Positions 18,501 through 26,284 of a stretch of 64,000 nucleotides of DNA are shown here, in pieces. The position numbers and the translations under genes are program-made. This stretch comes from Kitasatospora sp. MAP12-44 (GTDB lineage Bacteria; Actinomycetota; Actinomycetes; Streptomycetales; Streptomycetaceae), in the NCBI RefSeq assembly GCF_029892095.1, contig NZ_JARZAE010000004.1:2046001-2110000 (forward strand), read 5' to 3'. A model generated the notes under the pieces. The model saw only the letters and a program-made list of their open reading frames with translations, was not told the DNA's origin and searched no databases. How positions within the stretch are numbered: position 1 is the first letter of the stretch; every line of letters starts with the position of its first letter.

Positions 18501-19134
18501 GGTCTACACGGCCTGGGGCGGCTACGCCTACGGCCGCGGCCTGGACGGGCGCCCGGCGCGCGAGGAGATGGAGACCGCCTACAAGCGGATCACGGTGGCG
18601 GCCAAGAACACCGACACCCGCGAACACGACATCGCCGACTCGGACGACTACTTCCAGTACCACGGCGGCATGGTGGCCACCGTCCGCGCACTGACCGGCT
18701 CCTCGCCGGCCGCGTACATCGGCGACTCCACCCGCCCCGAGACGGTCCGCACCCGCACGCTGACCGAGGAGGCCGCCCGGGTCTTCCGCGCCCGCGTGGT
18801 CAACCCGCGCTGGCTGGAGGCGATGCGCCGGCACGGCTACAAGGGCGCCTTCGAGATGGCCGCCACCGTCGACTACCTGTTCGGCTACGACGCCACCACC
18901 GGCGTGGTCGCGGACTGGATGTACGAGCGGCTGACCCAGGAGTACGTGCTGGACCCGGTCAACCGACAGTTCCTCACCGACGCCAACCCCTGGGCCCTGC
19001 ACGGGATCAGCGAGCGGCTCCTGGAGGCGGCCGACCGCGGCCTGTGGGCCGAGCCGGACCCTGGACTGTTGGACGAGCTGCGCGCGGCCTTCCTGGAGGC
19101 CGAGGGCGATCTGGAGGACGGCGCCGAAAGCTGA
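15505..19134 (+). CDS. cobN: Cobaltochelatase large subunit CobN
   Basis: ATP-dependent insertion of Co2+ into hydrogenobyrinic acid a,c-diamide, with CobS and CobT (not in this window). The protein has 1209 residues, typical of CobN/BchH chelatase subunits. Recognisable blocks include [76 protein letters not shown], and near the C-terminus [14 protein letters not shown]. The start is GTG 15505 with GGGAGG eight bases upstream. It is controlled by the riboswitch at 15250-15386 and ends before a Rho-independent terminator. It probably forms a single-gene transcript. Confidence 0.97.
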   Translation: [1209 protein letters not shown]

Positions 19135-19163
19135 GCCCCGAGAGTTGAGCCCCGAGAGTTGAG
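19133..19163. repeat. 14-nt tandem duplication at the cobN stop
   Basis: GAGCCCCGAGAGTT occurs twice in tandem at 19133-19146 and 19147-19160. The first copy includes part of the cobN stop codon. Confidence 0.8.
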
Positions 19164-19167
19164 CACA

Positions 19168-19205
19168 GCGCCGCGGTGGGCTTTGCGCACCGCGGCGCGC
19201 TTTTG
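19168..19205 (+). terminator. Rho-independent terminator of cobN
   Basis: Arms of 11 bases at 19168-19178 and 19188-19198 are perfectly complementary with a 9-nt loop and are followed by GCTTTTGG. Confidence 0.9.
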
Positions 19206-19334
19206 GCAAGGGGCCGGCGCAGAACGTCCGGTTGTCGCACGGCCCGTCGGGGTCGATTTGACTGATCATCAGTGCGAGCGGACAGACTGCAGAGAGCGTC
19301 AACTGACCACCTGTACCTCACCAGGAGTAGTGCC

Positions 19335-20456
19335 GTGCGCATACTGTTCACCAGCCCGGCCTCGGCCGGCCACCTCTTCCCGATGGTGCCCACCGCCCAG
19401 GCCCTGCGGTCCGCCGGGCACGAGGTGCTGTTCGCCGTCGCCGAGCCGCTCGACGTGATCCGCAGCTCCGGGCTCCCGATCACCCGGATCGGCGACGGCA
19501 TGACCGTCCGGGAGGCCTTCGAGCACGTGAACAACGGGGAGGCCGCCTACGTCAACGTCGACCGGACCCAGACCGGGATTCCCCATGGCGCGGTCAGGGC
19601 CTTCGCCCACCTCTCCGAGTCCACGGTGGAGGGCCTGCTGGAGGCCGCGGCCGGCTGGGGCGCGGACGTCCTGGTCTACGACTCCTTCCAGGCCAGCGCG
19701 CCGCTGGTCGCCGCGAAGCTCAAACTCCCCTCCCTGGTGCAGAACTTCGGCGTCGCCTCGGGCCAGGACATGATCAGCAAGCTGGCCACCGAGTTCGCCG
19801 GGCAGTACGAGGCGCACGGGGTGGCCGGACCGGCCCGCCCGATCTCGCTGGACGTGGTCCCGCCCTCGCTCGGCGGGGACGGCGACGGCTGGCGGGTGCG
19901 CTACGTCCCGTACAACGGCGGCGGGGTGGTACCGGCCGAGCTGCTGCGCCGCTCCGAGCGGCCGCGCGTGGTGGTCACCCTGGGCACCGTGCTCACCCAG
20001 CTGGACGGCGTCCGCTCGATCGTCCAACTGGCCGAGGCCGCCTCGACGGTGGACGCGGACTTCCTGCTCGCGGTGGGCGGCGCGGACCTGGAGGCACTCG
20101 GCACCCTTCCGGCCAACGTCAGCGCGCTCCCGTGGGTGCCGCTGGCCGAACTGCTCGCCGGCGCCGATGCGTTGGTGCACCACGGCGGCTCAGGCACGAT
20201 GATGACGGCGCTGGTGGCGGGCATACCCCAGCTGATCATGCCGCAGGGCGCCGACCACTTCATCAACGTGCTGGCGGCGCAGCGCTGCGGATTCGCGTTG
20301 CGCTCGGAATCGGCCGACGTGGACAGCGAGTTGCTCACCCGACTGGTGACCGACGCCGCGCTGCGGGAGGGCGCCGTGCGGATCCAGGCGGAGAACGCCG
20401 CCCAGCCGACGCCCGCCGCGCTGGTCGCGAACTTCGAGCAGTTGGTCGCGCGCTGA
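19335..20456 (+). CDS. GT1-family glycosyltransferase (MGT-like)
   Basis: Transfers a sugar from a nucleotide donor to an acceptor, in the GT-B fold. The N-terminal domain starts RILFTSPASAGHLFPMVP, the usual acceptor-side loop. The C-terminal donor site is VHHGGSGTMMTALVAGIPQL followed by PQGADHFINV. The length of 373 residues is normal for macrolide or aureolic-acid type transferases. The start is GTG 19335 with AGGAG seven bases upstream. The gene is isolated: cobN lies before it behind a terminator, and the ECF anti-sigma gene converges on it. No polyketide or deoxysugar genes are near, so the acceptor cannot be inferred; self-protection glycosylation is one possibility. Confidence 0.9.
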   Translation: MRILFTSPASAGHLFPMVPTAQALRSAGHEVLFAVAEPLDVIRSSGLPITRIGDGMTVREAFEHVNNGEAAYVNVDRTQTGIPHGAVRAFAHLSESTVEGLLEAAAGWGADVLVYDSFQASAPLVAAKLKLPSLVQNFGVASGQDMISKLATEFAGQYEAHGVAGPARPISLDVVPPSLGGDGDGWRVRYVPYNGGGVVPAELLRRSERPRVVVTLGTVLTQLDGVRSIVQLAEAASTVDADFLLAVGGADLEALGTLPANVSALPWVPLAELLAGADALVHHGGSGTMMTALVAGIPQLIMPQGADHFINVLAAQRCGFALRSESADVDSELLTRLVTDAALREGAVRIQAENAAQPTPAALVANFEQLVAR

Positions 20457-20466
20457 TCCTGGCCGC

Positions 20467-21174
20467 TCAACCCGTCGGGATGCTCACCAGCACCCGGCCG
20501 GTGGCCAGGTCCTGGACGTCGAAGTGGCTGATGTCGGCGGCGTGGAAGCCCGCGCCGCCGGCGGTCCGCAACTCCTGGGCGGGCCCGGACCCGTAGCCGG
20601 TCGGGCCGATGTACCAGCTGGTGACGGTCTGGCGCTGACCACTGGTCGAGACCGCCACCAGGTCGCACTCGCGCGGTCCGCTCACCCCGTCCAGCCTGAG
20701 GGTGACGGCGCTGCCCCAGGCCTTGTCGGTCACTCCGACGGTCGCGCTGACAGCGCCGGCGGCCGTGGTGGCGGTGGCGCTGTGCAGCATGCCCGCCTGT
20801 ACGGCGGGGTGCGAGCCCGCGTCCAGCACCGCCGCAGTGACCCCCGGGCCCCCGACCACCAGCACCGCCGCGGCGGCCACCAGCGCCAGCCGCCGACTGC
20901 GGCGCCGGCGGCGTACCGCGCGCACCTCGCCGAGCAGGCCCTCCAGCAGCCGCGGGCCGGGCGCTGGCAGCGGGTCCGCCGTACCGCTGCCCGCCAACTC
21001 GGCCAGCAGTGGCTTCAGTTCGCCGAGCTCGGCCAACTCGGCGGCGCACTGCGGGCAGTGCGCCAGATGGGCCTCGAAGGCCGCCCTGTCCTCCTCGTCG
21101 AGTACGCCGAGCAGGTAGGCACCCACGTCCAGGTGCGGATCCTGCGGGGGCAGTTGGCCCCGGGGCCCAGTCAC
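20467..21174 (-). CDS. ZAS-type anti-sigma factor, membrane bound
   Basis: Partner of the sigma factor encoded just upstream. The N-terminal cytoplasmic part carries the zinc-binding anti-sigma motif HLAHCPQCAAEL (H-x3-C-x2-C). An Arg-rich stretch leads into a single membrane segment (LALVAAAAVLVVGG), followed by an outer domain of about 120 residues with the DUF-like anti-sigma-K fold pattern (TVTSWYIGPTGYGSG, GFHAADISHFDVQDL). The GTG at 21174 overlaps the sigma stop by 4 nt, so synthesis is coupled. 235 residues. It should release the sigma factor on an envelope or redox signal. Confidence 0.93.
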   Translation of the reverse strand: MTGPRGQLPPQDPHLDVGAYLLGVLDEEDRAAFEAHLAHCPQCAAELAELGELKPLLAELAGSGTADPLPAPGPRLLEGLLGEVRAVRRRRRSRRLALVAAAAVLVVGGPGVTAAVLDAGSHPAVQAGMLHSATATTAAGAVSATVGVTDKAWGSAVTLRLDGVSGPRECDLVAVSTSGQRQTVTSWYIGPTGYGSGPAQELRTAGGAGFHAADISHFDVQDLATGRVLVSIPTG

Positions 21175-21728
21175 GACGTCACTCCTCGTTCCTCAAGCGC
21201 GAGCTTCAGCGAGCGCAGCGCGTAGAAGATCCGTGACTTCACCGTACCGGCCGGGATGCCCAGCTCGGCGGCCACCTCCCCGACCGTCCGGCCCTTCAGA
21301 TACGTCTCCACGATGACCTCCCGGTGCGCCTGGCTGAGCGCGCCCAGCGCGTCGGTGATCATCATCATCCGCAGCGCCCGGTCCAGGTCGTCCGCGGCCG
21401 GGAGCAGTTCCAGCGGCGCCGCGTCGGTCTCCTGCGGGCGGGCCGCGCCGCGCCGGTGGTTGTCGATGACGATCCGGCGGGCCACCGTGACCAGCCAGGG
21501 CCGCACCGAGCCTGCCTCCACCTCGAGCCGGTCGGCGTGCCGCCAGGCCCGGACCAGGGTCTCCTGCACCACGTCCTCCGCGCGCTGGCGGTCGCCGCCC
21601 ACCAGGTGCAGCACGAACCCGAGGAGCGGCCCGGCGTGCTCGTGGTAGAGCGCCCGCATCAGCTCCTCGTCCGCGTCGGCTGGGCGGCCGGCCCGGGAGT
21701 CATCGGTCACAAGGCCATCCTGATGCAC
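21171..21728 (-). CDS. ECF sigma factor
   Basis: 185 residues with both sigma regions. Region 2 reads LMRALYHEHAGPLLGFVL, DRQRAEDVVQETLVRAWRH. Region 4 reads LGALSQAHREVIVETYL, TVGEVAAELGIPAGTVKSRI, the usual DNA-binding helix-turn-helix. It should be held inactive by the ZAS anti-sigma factor encoded downstream with 4-nt overlap. The start is GTG 21728, with GGAGG five bases upstream. A lipoprotein gene ends 14 nt upstream on the same strand and may be part of the same transcript. Confidence 0.95.
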   Translation of the reverse strand: MHQDGLVTDDSRAGRPADADEELMRALYHEHAGPLLGFVLHLVGGDRQRAEDVVQETLVRAWRHADRLEVEAGSVRPWLVTVARRIVIDNHRRGAARPQETDAAPLELLPAADDLDRALRMMMITDALGALSQAHREVIVETYLKGRTVGEVAAELGIPAGTVKSRIFYALRSLKLALEERGVTS

Positions 21729-21742
21729 TCCTGCCTCCGGCG

Positions 21743-22375
21743 TCAGTACCCGTAGCCGCTACTCGGCGGAGTGCTGTGCGTACTCGGGGCGCTCGGCATA
21801 CTCGGGGCGCTCGGGGTGCTCTGCGCCATCGCCTTGCCGCCGGTCGGCGTGGCAGCGAACCAGATCCCGCCCACGCCCTGGCCGTTGGTGTCGCCGGGGG
21901 CGGTGTCGTGGCTGTAGCGGTAGAGCGGCCAACCGTTCAGGGTGAGCTGCTTGGTGCCGTCGGCGCGGGTCACCGTGCCGATCAGGTTCGCGCTGATCCC
22001 GGTCGCCGTGACCGCGCCACTGGGAGCCGTGGCGGCCGGCCACAGCGTCGCGCAGGAGCCGGTGCAGTTGGACATCGACGGGTTCGCGGTGTCCTGGTCG
22101 AAGCGGTAGAGCGTGTGGCCGCTGCCGTCGGTGACGATCTGGCCCAGCGTGGCGTTCATGGTCACCTTGAGGTCGACCATGCCACTGCCCGGCGCGGACG
22201 GCTGCGGCGTACTGGCGGAGGACGAGGGCGGCGCGGGCGTACCGCTCGCCCCCGAGGAGGACGTCCCGCTGGACATCCCGCTGGACCCGCAGGCCGTGGC
22301 GAGAGCGAGCACGGCGGCGGCGGAGGCCGTCAGCAGTCCGGCCCGCCTGGTCATGGCTCTTCTGAACATCAGCAT
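21743..22375 (-). CDS. Secreted-repeat lipoprotein (COG4315, PF03640-like)
   Basis: Lipoprotein of unknown function with two copies of the secreted-repeat pattern: LYRFDQDTANPSMSNCTGSC with ATLWPAATAP, and LTLNGWPLYRYSHDTAPGD with GVGGIWFAATP. The signal peptide ends in a lipobox (LATAC) after MTRRAGLLTASAAA. A Ser/Pro/Thr-rich spacer follows the Cys, and the C-terminus ends in a low-complexity tail (PSAPSMPSAPSTHSTPP). I chose the ATG at 22375, with GGGGAC upstream; ATG 22354 is equally possible. It lies directly ahead of the ECF sigma gene and is divergent from tetR. Confidence 0.87.
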   Translation of the reverse strand: MLMFRRAMTRRAGLLTASAAAVLALATACGSSGMSSGTSSSGASGTPAPPSSSASTPQPSAPGSGMVDLKVTMNATLGQIVTDGSGHTLYRFDQDTANPSMSNCTGSCATLWPAATAPSGAVTATGISANLIGTVTRADGTKQLTLNGWPLYRYSHDTAPGDTNGQGVGGIWFAATPTGGKAMAQSTPSAPSMPSAPSTHSTPPSSGYGY

Positions 22376-22507
22376 GGCAAAGTCCCCAGCAGTCCGGTGA
22401 TCCAACCGAGGCGGCACAACGCCACTCCACCGGGGAGTACGCACCCACCCACCCCACCGTTCAACCACCGCACGACTTCCGTTCGGCGCTTGACAGGCGA
22501 GGGTGAG

Positions 22508-22527
22508 CGGAATGAATATTCATTCCG
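22508..22527. promoter_or_regulatory. 20-bp perfect palindrome at the tetR start, probable TetR operator
   Basis: CGGAATGAATATTCATTCCG is a perfect palindrome. Its AT-rich core and inverted GAATGA halves resemble known TetR-family operators. It overlaps the ATG at 22512 and abuts the alternative GTG at 22527, so binding would block transcription or, if the mRNA is leaderless, initiation itself. Confidence 0.85.
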
Positions 22528-23126
22528 TGAGTCGACACCAGGACACCGCCCAGCTCCTCCTCGATGCCGCGCTCTCGCTGTTCGCCGAACGCACCTACGA
22601 GGGCACCCAGATGCCCGCCGTGGCGGCGCGCGCGGGGGTGGGCGTGGGCAGCATCTACCGCTACTTCCCCAGCAAGGAGGCGCTCGGCAACGCCGCCTTC
22701 CGGGACGCCAAGAGCGACCTGGTCCGCTGCCTCACCGAGCGGACGGCGCAGTTCGCTGCCTCGACCCGCGCCTCGACCCGCGAGGAGTACGGGCAGATCT
22801 GGTTGGCGTTCACCGACTTCGCCGGCCGGCGCCCGGACGCGTTCGCGTTCCTGGAGCACCAGCAGCACGACACCTTCCTCGACGCCGAGAGCCGCCGACT
22901 CGCCGCCGAGATCGACCTCTTCGCCGCGGACTTCATCCAGCGCGGCCAGCGTGCCGGCGCGATCCGCCCCGGCGAGCCGGACCTCCTGGTGGCGATGGCC
23001 TTCGGTGCCTTCGCCGGCCTGCTCAAATCCATCAAACCCGCCACCATCACCGACCTGCCGGCCGCGGACCTCGCCCAGGCCGAGGCCGCCGTCTGGTCCC
23101 TCCTGCATGGAAAGGACGCGCCTTGA
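22512..23126 (+). CDS. TetR-family transcriptional repressor
   Basis: 204 residues from ATG 22512. The helix-turn-helix is ALSLFAERTYEGTQMPAVA followed by VGVGSIYRYFPSKEALGN, the canonical TetR pattern. The C-terminal ligand domain is of the TetR_C type with no special motif. GTG 22527 is a good alternative start, giving MSRHQDTAQLLLDA, and would place the palindrome entirely in the 5' region. It is followed by an SDR gene with a TTGA overlap, so the regulator and enzyme form a unit; the palindrome suggests autoregulation. Confidence 0.94.
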   Translation: MNIHSVSRHQDTAQLLLDAALSLFAERTYEGTQMPAVAARAGVGVGSIYRYFPSKEALGNAAFRDAKSDLVRCLTERTAQFAASTRASTREEYGQIWLAFTDFAGRRPDAFAFLEHQQHDTFLDAESRRLAAEIDLFAADFIQRGQRAGAIRPGEPDLLVAMAFGAFAGLLKSIKPATITDLPAADLAQAEAAVWSLLHGKDAP

Positions 23127-23986
23127 GCGCAACGAACGCCGACCCGAAGAGCCGCCCCGCCCTGATCACCGGCTGCTCCTCCGGCCTCGGCCGGCAGACC
23201 GCGCTCGCCCTGCACCGCCAGGGCCACACGGTGTACGCCACCGCGCGCCGACCCGAGGCGATCGCCGACCTGGCCGCCCAGGGCCTGCACACCCTCGCCC
23301 TGGACGTCACGGACGAGGAGTCGATGGCCGCCGCCGTGCGGCACGTCGAGCAGCAGCACGGATCGGTCGGCCTGCTGATCAACAACGCGGCGTACGGACT
23401 GCACCAGCCCGTGGAGCTGGCCGAACCGGCCGAGATCCGCGCGCAGTTCGACACCAACGTCTTCGGCCTGGTCCGGATGACCCAGCTGGTGCTGCCCGGC
23501 ATGCGGGCCGCGCGCAGCGGCCGGATCGTCAACATCTCCTCGATGGCCGGCAAGTTCTCGCCGCCCGGCGGCGCCTTCTACCACGCCAGCAAGCACGCGG
23601 TGGAGGCGATCAGCGACTCGCTGCGGTTGGAGGTCGCGCCCTTCGGCGTCAAGATCGTGGTGGTCCAACCCGGGCCCACCATCACGGAGTTCGGCGGCAC
23701 AGCGGTGGACACCATGGGCGCCGAGCCGGCGGCCGACGACCCGTACGGGAGCTTCCGCGCCGAACTGGCGGCCATGTACGGCCAGAAGACCTTCACCCGT
23801 CGCAACGGCGCGGTGACGGCCGAGACCGCCACCCGCGTCATCGTCCGCGCCGCCACCACCCGCAACCCGCGCGCCCGCTACGCCATCGGCGGCTTCTCAC
23901 GCGCCGTGATGACCGCCCGCCGCCTGCTCCCCGATGTCGCCTTCGACGCGATGATGCGCACCGCCTTCCCGCTCCCGAAGCCCTGA
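23123..23986 (+). CDS. Short-chain dehydrogenase/reductase
   Basis: NAD(P)-dependent oxidoreductase of the classical SDR family, 287 residues. The cofactor loop is TGCSSGLGRQTAL, then LDVTDEESM, INNAAYG, NISSMAGKF and the catalytic YHASK; all active-site positions are intact. The start is TTG 23123, which overlaps the tetR stop and has GGAAAGGA upstream. Substrate unknown. Expression is probably derepressed together with tetR by a small hydrophobic ligand that the enzyme may act on. Confidence 0.95.
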   Translation: MSATNADPKSRPALITGCSSGLGRQTALALHRQGHTVYATARRPEAIADLAAQGLHTLALDVTDEESMAAAVRHVEQQHGSVGLLINNAAYGLHQPVELAEPAEIRAQFDTNVFGLVRMTQLVLPGMRAARSGRIVNISSMAGKFSPPGGAFYHASKHAVEAISDSLRLEVAPFGVKIVVVQPGPTITEFGGTAVDTMGAEPAADDPYGSFRAELAAMYGQKTFTRRNGAVTAETATRVIVRAATTRNPRARYAIGGFSRAVMTARRLLPDVAFDAMMRTAFPLPKP

Positions 23987-23999
23987 CTCCGCGCCCTCG

Positions 24000-24602
24000 T
24001 CACTCGGTCGCCCCCGACGCTTTTGCCGCAGTCAGCCGCGCACCGCGCAGGCAGACGCAATCCAGCGCCCAGAACGTCTCCGAGTACACGAAGGTGCCGG
24101 TCATCCAGTCCTCGTAAGCCGACAGCCTGACCACCTGGAACGCACCCGGCGGGTACCGCAGCGTCGGGGGCCGGAAACCCGACTCCTCCGCCGGGAGGAA
24201 GCCGCGCTTGCGGTAGTAGCGCGGCGAGCCCTCCAGAAAGACCAGCGGGACGCCCTGCCGATCGGCTGCGGCGACCGCATGCTCGATCAACCTGCTCCCG
24301 ATACCGATGCCCTGATGCTCCGGCAGCACACCCAGCGGCGACAACGAGTAGACGTCCACCAGCCGGGGCAGCGCATCCAACCGGCACGCACTCAGCATCA
24401 CGTGCCCGACCACCCGCCCGTCGAGGACGGCGACAAACGACAACGGAGGCAGCGCCGCCTCGGCCGCCCGCAGCGCCTCCACCAACCTCGGCACCCGCTC
24501 ACCGCCCCCGAAGGCCAGGGCATGGACCCTGCGGACCTCACCCTGGTCGTCGGGGCTCTCCGCACGGATCAGCAGTGCGGCTGCTGGGGTCTCTGGGTTC
24601 AT
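24000..24602 (-). CDS. GNAT-family N-acetyltransferase (YhbS-like)
   Basis: Acetyl-CoA-dependent acetyltransferase of about 200 residues. Motif A is visible as LSPLGVLPEHQGIGIGSRLIEHAV, of which QGIGIG is the CoA pyrophosphate loop; PRYYRKRGF is the conserved end of the fold. The ATG at 24602 (MNPETPAAA) is chosen because the family starts there; ATG 24662 is in frame. It ends 13 nt from the stop of the convergent SDR gene. Substrate unknown. Confidence 0.88.
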   Translation of the reverse strand: MNPETPAAALLIRAESPDDQGEVRRVHALAFGGGERVPRLVEALRAAEAALPPLSFVAVLDGRVVGHVMLSACRLDALPRLVDVYSLSPLGVLPEHQGIGIGSRLIEHAVAAADRQGVPLVFLEGSPRYYRKRGFLPAEESGFRPPTLRYPPGAFQVVRLSAYEDWMTGTFVYSETFWALDCVCLRGARLTAAKASGATE

Positions 24603-24662
24603 GGCCGCGACGCTACGCCGCCGCCCAGGCACGTACCATCCAATTCCCACCGTCGGCTTCAT

Positions 24663-24959
24663 CCCCGCTGCCCCTACGCTGGCGACGCCCGTCAGCGGTC
24701 TTCACCGGAAGTCGGGGTGGACGACTTCCAGGTGACCTCCTGGGAGTCCAGCCAAGCCGTTGCGCGACCCGTGCGAGGTCCTTCTTCTCTTGCGAGGGCG
24801 ACGGCTCGGTCCGAGCCCCGCTGGTTGACGCCCGGCCACGAGTGTCCGCACACCGGCTGATGGGCGCGCTGCGTCGTCCCGCATGAATGGGCCACTGGCG
24901 GCGATCGCGCACATCGTGATGAACTAGCGGGCGTCGCCAACTTGTTCACGTGCAAGGAG
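24663..24959. other. Intergenic region before the IS605-type element
   Basis: No intact gene is seen. Scattered frames on the minus strand have helix-turn-helix-like pieces (AVALAREEG, ARVAQRLGW) in different frames, which could be a decayed gene, but this is weak. Confidence 0.4.
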
Positions 24960-25150
24960 CGTTCGTGACTCCTCCCCGCCCTAAGGGGACGGGGCTTCCT
25001 GTTACGCCGGGTTGGCGTCGCAGTGGACCAGCCCGGCCCGTAGAACGTTGATGGCACCCACCGTGTCCGCGTGGTCCGTGTGGCCACACCGTACGCAGTG
25101 GAACTTTGCCTGAGTGGTTCGGTTCTCCCCGGAGACGTGGCCACACGCGG
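24960..25150 (-). ncRNA. Candidate TnpB guide RNA (omega RNA) region
   Basis: In IS200/IS605 elements the guide RNA covers the 3' end of tnpB and the right end, and its guide is the flanking DNA. Here that would be the minus-strand segment across the tnpB stop at 25002, the hairpin at 24974-24994 and the DNA just left of the element. Position is inferred from the family arrangement; the fold was not computed. Confidence 0.35.
24974..24994. repeat. Subterminal hairpin of the IS element, tnpB end
   Basis: CCCCG pairs with CGGGG around CCC-TAA-GGG with a two-base bulge. This imperfect hairpin is the type recognised by TnpA at element ends. Confidence 0.75.
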
Positions 25151-26237
25151 GTTGTGGGCACGTCCGGGAGGTGTTGCGGGGGTCCACCGCGATAATCGTC
25201 CGGCCGGCGCTTGCAGCCTTGCTGGTGAGGATCGCGAGGAACACCCCCCAACCCGCATCTGTGATCGACTTGTTCAGCCCGGCCTTCGAGGCGGCACCAT
25301 TGGGCAGGAAGCCGCCCGGCCGCGCGGGGTCCGGCTTCGGCTTCGGCGTCCGCACCATGTTGCTGATGCTCAGCTTCTCGTGCGCGATCAGATCGTGCCG
25401 GCGCACCAGGGTGAGGGCGGTCTTGTGCGCGTGGTCGAGCCGTTGGCGGCGGACCTTGCCGTGCAGGTCGGCGACCTTCTCGACGGCCCGGCGGTGCTTC
25501 TTGGAGCGCTTGTCCCGGCAAGCACGGGGGAAGGTGGCCAGGTGCCGCTGAGCCTGCGCGAGGGCCTCGGCGTTCTCCCGGCCGAAGCGCGGGTTGGAAA
25601 CGAAGCCACCGTTGGAGTCGGCGAGGAAATTGGCGATGCCCAGGTCGATCCCGACCACCGAACCGGTGGGTTCCAACGGTTCGGGCTTGGACTGCTCGGC
25701 GGTCAGCACCACGCACCAGCGCTTGCCCTCGCGCTTCACCGAGACGGTCTTGACCCTGCCGACCACCTGACGGTGCTGGTTGACCTTGACGTGCCCGACA
25801 CCTTGGAACCGGACCCTGGGAGGGTGACCGGGCATCGAGTCCCACCGGCAGCCGTCCCCGTCCCTGGGGAAGTCCACCGTGTCGAACCAGTTCACGCCCC
25901 GGAAGCGCGGGTATCCGGGTTTCTCGCCGGACTTGACCCGACGGAAGAACGCGGCGAACGCCTTGTCCAGACGCCGAAGCGTCGCCTGCTGGCTGGAGAA
26001 CGACCACCGGCCCTGGCGCTGCGGGTCGAACGCCCGAATGTCTTTGAGCTGCGCCGACTGCTGGCCGTACTTGACCGTCGTTTTCGAGGCGTGACGGTAG
26101 GCGTCGCGCCGTTCCTCCAAGGCCCCGTTGTAGAGCGAGCAGTGGTCGACCAGCATCGCGGCGAGGGCCTGGACCTGACGGGCGGTGGGTCGCATGAGGA
26201 ACTTGTACGCACGGATCTGCGTGTCCAACGGGTCCAC
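25002..26237 (-). CDS. tnpB: TnpB, RNA-guided RuvC nuclease of IS605 family
   Basis: 411 residues with every catalytic position. RuvC-I is VVGIDLGIANF with Asp198, RuvC-II is LIAHEKLSISNM with Glu287, and RuvC-III is HADTVGAINVL with Asp391. A zinc ribbon lies between the last two: TCPQPACGH (C-x4-C, wider than the usual C-x2-C) and FHCVRCGH. The N-terminal domain (YKFLMRPTARQVQALAAML, LYNGALEERRDAY) is typical. TnpB uses a guide RNA from the element end to cut the empty site and so helps the element persist. The gene reads toward the element end, with its stop about 30 nt inside. It shows no frameshift or stop. Confidence 0.95.
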   Translation of the reverse strand: MDPLDTQIRAYKFLMRPTARQVQALAAMLVDHCSLYNGALEERRDAYRHASKTTVKYGQQSAQLKDIRAFDPQRQGRWSFSSQQATLRRLDKAFAAFFRRVKSGEKPGYPRFRGVNWFDTVDFPRDGDGCRWDSMPGHPPRVRFQGVGHVKVNQHRQVVGRVKTVSVKREGKRWCVVLTAEQSKPEPLEPTGSVVGIDLGIANFLADSNGGFVSNPRFGRENAEALAQAQRHLATFPRACRDKRSKKHRRAVEKVADLHGKVRRQRLDHAHKTALTLVRRHDLIAHEKLSISNMVRTPKPKPDPARPGGFLPNGAASKAGLNKSITDAGWGVFLAILTSKAASAGRTIIAVDPRNTSRTCPQPACGHVSGENRTTQAKFHCVRCGHTDHADTVGAINVLRAGLVHCDANPA

Positions 26238-26284
26238 CCCCCTTTCTGGTCGCAGGTCACCTTAACACCTGTCAAACTTGGCGG

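Noticed and set aside
15132..19302. Long frames overlapping cobN on both strands
   Set aside because: Arg/Ala/Pro-rich readings caused by codon bias; cobN in its own frame is unambiguous.
24692..24959. Helix-turn-helix remnants in three frames
   Set aside because: Pieces are short and scattered; no consistent gene could be assembled.
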